This document shows, one piece after another, positions 24,569-27,711 of a stretch of DNA of 27,711 nucleotides (position 1 is the first letter of the stretch; each line of letters starts with the position of its first letter). The position numbers were made by a program, and so were the translations under genes. The stretch is from CAYMST01 sp964393115 (GTDB taxonomy: Bacteria > Bacteroidota > Bacteroidia > Cytophagales > Cyclobacteriaceae), in the NCBI GenBank assembly GCA_964393115.1, contig CAYMST010000025.1:1-27711 (forward strand), given 5' to 3'. The notes under the pieces were generated by a model. It was not told where the DNA came from, did no database searches, and saw only the letters and a list, made by a program, of their open reading frames with translations.

Positions 24569-25711
24569 TTAATTCCTTTGAAATTCTTCTATTGAGGTCC
24601 ATTTTCCTGAATCACTAGACGCAGACACTGCATCTAATACCAACTGACACTTTACGCCATCATAAAAATCTGGAGATGAAGGGGTATTCGCTGCAATTGA
24701 GTTGATCAGCTCCGAAATCTGATGAATAAATGTATGTTCCCAGCCTATAATATGACCAGGAGGCCACCATTTTCCAACGTAGGGATGCGTGGATTCGGTA
24801 ACCATGATATTCGTAAATCCTTGGCTTTCTGCTGGTGTATCCCCGTTAAAATATTCTAACTCATTTAATCTTTCGAGATTAAATTTTACAGATCCCTTAC
24901 TACCGAACACCTCAAACTGCATATAATTTTTACGTCCCGTCGCCATGCGAGTAACACCGAAGTTGCCCATAGCTCCATTTTGAAAACGTGCCATGAATGA
25001 TGTTGCATCATCCGCAGTTACCGTTCCGGTTTTGTCTGATCCCTGAATTGGCCTCTCTTTTACAAAAACACGTTGATCGCCCACCACAGCTTCAAACTCT
25101 CCTACCAAGAATCTAGCGAGATCAACAATATGAGCATTCATGTCACCATGTGCACCAGAACCCGAGGTTTCGGCATTATGTCTCCAGACCATAGGAAACA
25201 ATGGATCTACTAACCAATCTTGGTAATAAATCGCATTAAAATGGCGAACCTCACCAATTTTTCCTGAATCTATGAACTGCTTCGCCAAGGCGATAGCTGG
25301 AACAAACCGGTAATTGAAAATGACCATGTTCCGTACACCACTTTCTTGAACAGCGTTATACATTTGAATGGCCTCTTCAGCATTTCTAGCCAGTGGTTTT
25401 TCACAAAGCACATGCTTACCTGCTTTTGCTGCTGCAATAGCGATAGGAGCATGTGTATCATTTGCTGTACAAATATCAATCAGGTCGATATCCTCGTTAC
25501 CAATTAGAGTATGATAATCAGTAACCACATTTTCCCAACCAAACTTGTTAGATAAAACCTCTGCGTTAGCCTTATTTCGTCCACAAGCGGTATGCAGTAT
25601 TGGATTTGAAGGTAAATCGAAGAACTTACTGATTTTGGAAAAAGCGTTACTGTGCGCCTTTCCCATAAACTGAGTTCCTACTATACCAACATTAAGATTC
25701 TTATTTGACAT
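24569..25711 (-). CDS. Gfo/Idh/MocA-family sugar oxidoreductase
   Basis: A 380-residue NAD(P)-dependent enzyme. N-terminal Rossmann fold with VGIVGTQFMGKAH (8-20), the catalytic lysine Lys105 in CEKPLA, and the pair Asp190/His194 in GDMNAHIVD that holds the substrate. The C-terminal domain carries the usual substrate-binding sheet. Relatives oxidise inositols, glucosides or free sugars; D-apiose dehydrogenase also belongs to this family, so that is one candidate activity. It sits 7 nt after the TIM-barrel isomerase, a pairing seen in many sugar operons, where the two enzymes often act in sequence. The substrate is not known. Confidence 0.9.
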   Translation of the reverse strand: MSNKNLNVGIVGTQFMGKAHSNAFSKISKFFDLPSNPILHTACGRNKANAEVLSNKFGWENVVTDYHTLIGNEDIDLIDICTANDTHAPIAIAAAKAGKHVLCEKPLARNAEEAIQMYNAVQESGVRNMVIFNYRFVPAIALAKQFIDSGKIGEVRHFNAIYYQDWLVDPLFPMVWRHNAETSGSGAHGDMNAHIVDLARFLVGEFEAVVGDQRVFVKERPIQGSDKTGTVTADDATSFMARFQNGAMGNFGVTRMATGRKNYMQFEVFGSKGSVKFNLERLNELEYFNGDTPAESQGFTNIMVTESTHPYVGKWWPPGHIIGWEHTFIHQISELINSIAANTPSSPDFYDGVKCQLVLDAVSASSDSGKWTSIEEFQRN

Positions 25712-25718
25712 CTATTGA

Positions 25719-26771
25719 CTATTTCAATCCCAATAATTTTCTATTCAACGCTTGATTGGTCTCACTTTTTGCAAAGTCATCAAATGCTTTGTGCGTTGTC
25801 TCTATGATATGGTTGGCAATGAAGGGAGCTGCTTCCCTTGCTCCTTGCTCTGGACTTTTAATTGAACATTCCCATTCCAATATAGCCCACCCTTCGTAAC
25901 CTAGCTCTGTTAGCAGCGTAAAGATTCTCTTGAAGTCGACTTGGCCATCTCCCAACGATCTAAATCTTCCTGCTCTATCTTTCCAGTCAGCATAGCTACC
26001 GTATACTCCACCTAGCCCCGATGGTCTAAACTCTGCATCTTTAACATGAAAAGCCTTAATTCTGTCCGCGAATAGCTCAATGAAATGGCAGTAATCCGCT
26101 TGCTGCAATAAGAAGTGGCTGGGGTCATACGTAATGCAAGCTGCCCTATGACCATCTACCATCTCCAAAAATCGCTGGTATGTAGCTCCATCAAACAGGT
26201 CAGAACCTGGATGAAGTTCGAATCCAATGGTAATGTCTTTTTCAGATGCATAATCCAGAATTGGTAACCATCTTGTTACCAACTCATTAAATGCTTCATA
26301 AATCAAGCCATCTGAACGCTGTGGCCATGGATATAGAAATGGCCAAGCCAAGCTTCCTGATAACACCGAGACATTAGTGGTTCCCAATCGGCTAGAAGCA
26401 TCTATGGTTTTCTTAAGTTGGTTGGCGGCCCATTCGGTGCGCTGTGCATCATTTAACCCAATCGGGTAAAATGGTTGAAATAATGTCTCATAAGCCGGGT
26501 GCATCGCTAGGCATTGACCTTGTAGATAGGAGGCCAATTCAATTACCTCTAAACCTTGTGCGCTAAGAGTACCTTTTAGCTCATCACAGTACGTTTGTGA
26601 GCTACTCGCTTTATCTAAATCGATAACTCTAGAATCCCAAGTAGGTAGTTGTGCCCCTTTAAATCCTAGGCTAGATGCCCATTTAGAAATATTTTCTAAG
26701 TTGTCATATGGTGCATGATCATCTAGGAACTGCGCTAGGAATATGCCCGGTCCTTTAATTCCGTTGCTCAT
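25719..26771 (-). CDS. TIM-barrel sugar isomerase/epimerase (AP endonuclease 2 superfamily)
   Basis: A 350-residue cytoplasmic TIM barrel. Likely metal ligands are Glu185 in GFELHPG, Asp216 and His219 in YDPSHF, His242 in FHVKD and Glu299 in ILEWE, the standard set for this xylose-isomerase-like superfamily. It probably interconverts an aldose and ketose or epimerises a keto-sugar. Members of this family are hard to assign beyond that. The gene lies between the IlvD/Edd dehydratase (12 nt gap) and the Gfo oxidoreductase (7 nt gap), with which it likely shares a substrate series. With the split transketolase, it makes a ketose intermediate plausible. Confidence 0.85.
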   Translation of the reverse strand: MSNGIKGPGIFLAQFLDDHAPYDNLENISKWASSLGFKGAQLPTWDSRVIDLDKASSSQTYCDELKGTLSAQGLEVIELASYLQGQCLAMHPAYETLFQPFYPIGLNDAQRTEWAANQLKKTIDASSRLGTTNVSVLSGSLAWPFLYPWPQRSDGLIYEAFNELVTRWLPILDYASEKDITIGFELHPGSDLFDGATYQRFLEMVDGHRAACITYDPSHFLLQQADYCHFIELFADRIKAFHVKDAEFRPSGLGGVYGSYADWKDRAGRFRSLGDGQVDFKRIFTLLTELGYEGWAILEWECSIKSPEQGAREAAPFIANHIIETTHKAFDDFAKSETNQALNRKLLGLK

Positions 26772-26783
26772 TTGAGTGTTGGT

Positions 26784-27711
26784 TTAAAAGCCATCCCTAC
26801 TAATCTCAGGACCAGAACTTCCCACGAGAAAATCTAAATCAGCCCCTTGATGGGCTTGATTGACATGATGTTGATAAATACTGACATATCCTCTTTTTTG
26901 AATCTTCTCAGTATTTTCCCACTCTTCTTTTCTACGCTGTATTTCTTCGTCGTCGACTAGTAGCGATAACTTTCGTTGGTTTACGTTTAATTCTATTTGG
27001 TCACCATCTCTTACAACAGCCAGAGTACCTCCAACTGCTGCCTCNNNNNNNNNNNNNNNNGTTCCATAAGCAGTACCACTCATACGACCATCGGAAATTC
27101 TGATCATATCCTTTACTCCTTTTTCAAGTAGCTTCTTAGGCAATGATGTATTGCCTACCTCCGGCATACCCGGATATCCTTTAGGACCAACATTTTTTAG
27201 GACGATAATCGAATCCTCATTGATATCTAGGTCCTCATCATCTATTCTAGCATGTAGATCTTCAATATTATTGAAAACCACAGCTTTACCAACATGATTC
27301 ATTAACCTAGGCTCTTTAGCAGCCGAAGGTTTTATCACAGCTCCATTAAGAGCAAGGTTACCTTTTAGAACCGCAATTCCTGCTTTTTCCTTAAGCGGCT
27401 TGTCAATTGGCGCTATAACCTCAGAGTTATAGCAAATTGGAGTGCCTATATTTTCTCTATGTGACTTACCAGTAGCGGTAATCAAATCCAAATTAATATG
27501 ATCTCTTAACTCGTGCAATACGACCGGAAGTCCTCCAGCGTAAAAGAAGTCCTCCATCAAATACTCACCTGAAGGCATCAAGTTTACGAGTAAAGGAATA
27601 TGGCTTCCATACTTATCAAAGTCATCTAGTGTTAGATCAATGCCCAACCTTCCCGCTAGAGCCAGAAGATGCAGGATAATATTCGTTGATCCTCCTACCG
27701 CAGCGTTAACC
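26784..27711 (-). CDS. IlvD/Edd-family sugar-acid dehydratase, 5' part cut by window edge
   Basis: The C-terminal 308 or so residues of an iron-sulfur dehydratase; full members have about 570-600. The frame runs open to the window end. The first visible residues contain AAVGGSTNIILHLLALA, the conserved active-site segment. The later motif GRMSGTAYGT carries the Ser that acts as catalytic base, and the RMSGTAYG form points to sugar-acid dehydratases (L-arabonate, D-xylonate and similar) more than to branched-chain amino acid IlvD. The cluster-binding cysteines lie in the missing half. Sixteen N bases interrupt the gene just after the Ser motif. It would convert a sugar acid to its 2-keto-3-deoxy form, and it is the most upstream operon gene seen here. 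Confidence 0.85.
   Translation of the reverse strand, partial: VNAAVGGSTNIILHLLALAGRLGIDLTLDDFDKYGSHIPLLVNLMPSGEYLMEDFFYAGGLPVVLHELRDHINLDLITATGKSHRENIGTPICYNSEVIAPIDKPLKEKAGIAVLKGNLALNGAVIKPSAAKEPRLMNHVGKAVVFNNIEDLHARIDDEDLDINEDSIIVLKNVGPKGYPGMPEVGNTSLPKKLLEKGVKDMIRISDGRMSGTAYGXXXXXXEAAVGGTLAVVRDGDQIELNVNQRKLSLLVDDEEIQRRKEEWENTEKIQKRGYVSIYQHHVNQAHQGADLDFLVGSSGPEISRDGF
27045..27060. other. Run of 16 unknown bases inside the dehydratase gene
   Basis: N bases between AYGT and EAAVGG codons. They keep the reading frame, but relatives have about seven residues here and the run leaves room for only five. The run length is probably arbitrary, although a short deletion is possible. Confidence 0.95.

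Noticed and set aside
1..27711. CRISPR arrays, tRNA or rRNA genes, insertion sequences
   Set aside because: I saw no regularly spaced repeats, no tRNA-like cloverleaf with TTCGA arm, no rRNA-like conserved stretches, and no transposase gene. A dedicated search could still find small RNAs.

Overview
The window is AT-rich DNA from a member of the Bacteroidota, probably a marine or soil Cytophagales-type polysaccharide degrader. The evidence is four secreted proteins ending in type IX secretion (T9SS) type A sorting domains, BACON domains, a lipoprotein with an acidic SDDD stretch just after its lipid-modified Cys, TAnnTTTG-type -7 promoter elements, and few Shine-Dalgarno sequences. I make no species call. 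The sequence has two short N runs, 22744-22753 and 27045-27060, and both fall in coding DNA.

Layout. (1) 281-3094 (+): a large secreted propeller-like T9SS protein with one CxxCH motif, followed by a strong terminator. (2) 3170-3795: a gene-poor stretch that may hold a decayed reading frame. (3) 3887-5601 (-): an AraC regulator followed by a small surface-type lipoprotein made of two repeated halves. (4) 5797-16121 (-): three secreted carbohydrate-active enzymes in a row. Two are paralogous GH5 enzymes with FN3, a discoidin-like domain and a T9SS tail; one of them also has a CBM6. The third is a 1570-residue GH74-like double propeller with BACON-BACON-CBM6-BACON-BACON modules. No SusC/SusD pair is present, so this is a T9SS cellulose/xyloglucan-type cluster and not a classical PUL. 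(5) 16706-17785 (+): a membrane-anchored AraC-type regulator. (6) 17847-27711 (-): ten tightly packed genes for sugar or sugar-acid catabolism, transcribed right to left and ending at a strong bidirectional terminator. The order is IlvD/Edd dehydratase (cut by the window edge), TIM-barrel isomerase, Gfo/Idh/MocA oxidoreductase, split transketolase (N then C half), zinc alcohol dehydrogenase, SMP-30 lactonase, SDR, FucP-like MFS transporter, FAH-family hydrolase.

How the genes may work together (inference). The secreted enzymes would cut plant- or algal-type beta-glucans outside the cell. The operon looks like a non-phosphorylating route: uptake (MFS), oxidation to a lactone (ADH), lactone opening (SMP-30), dehydration (IlvD/Edd), oxidation of the 2-keto-3-deoxy acid (SDR), then C-C hydrolysis (FAH). 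This resembles the known L-fucose/L-rhamnose pathways that yield pyruvate and lactate. The split transketolase, TIM-barrel isomerase and Gfo enzyme are extra to that route and are its least explained part.

The least expected non-coding signal is a shared CTAAAACT element 7-11 nt before four start codons, including one inside the operon.
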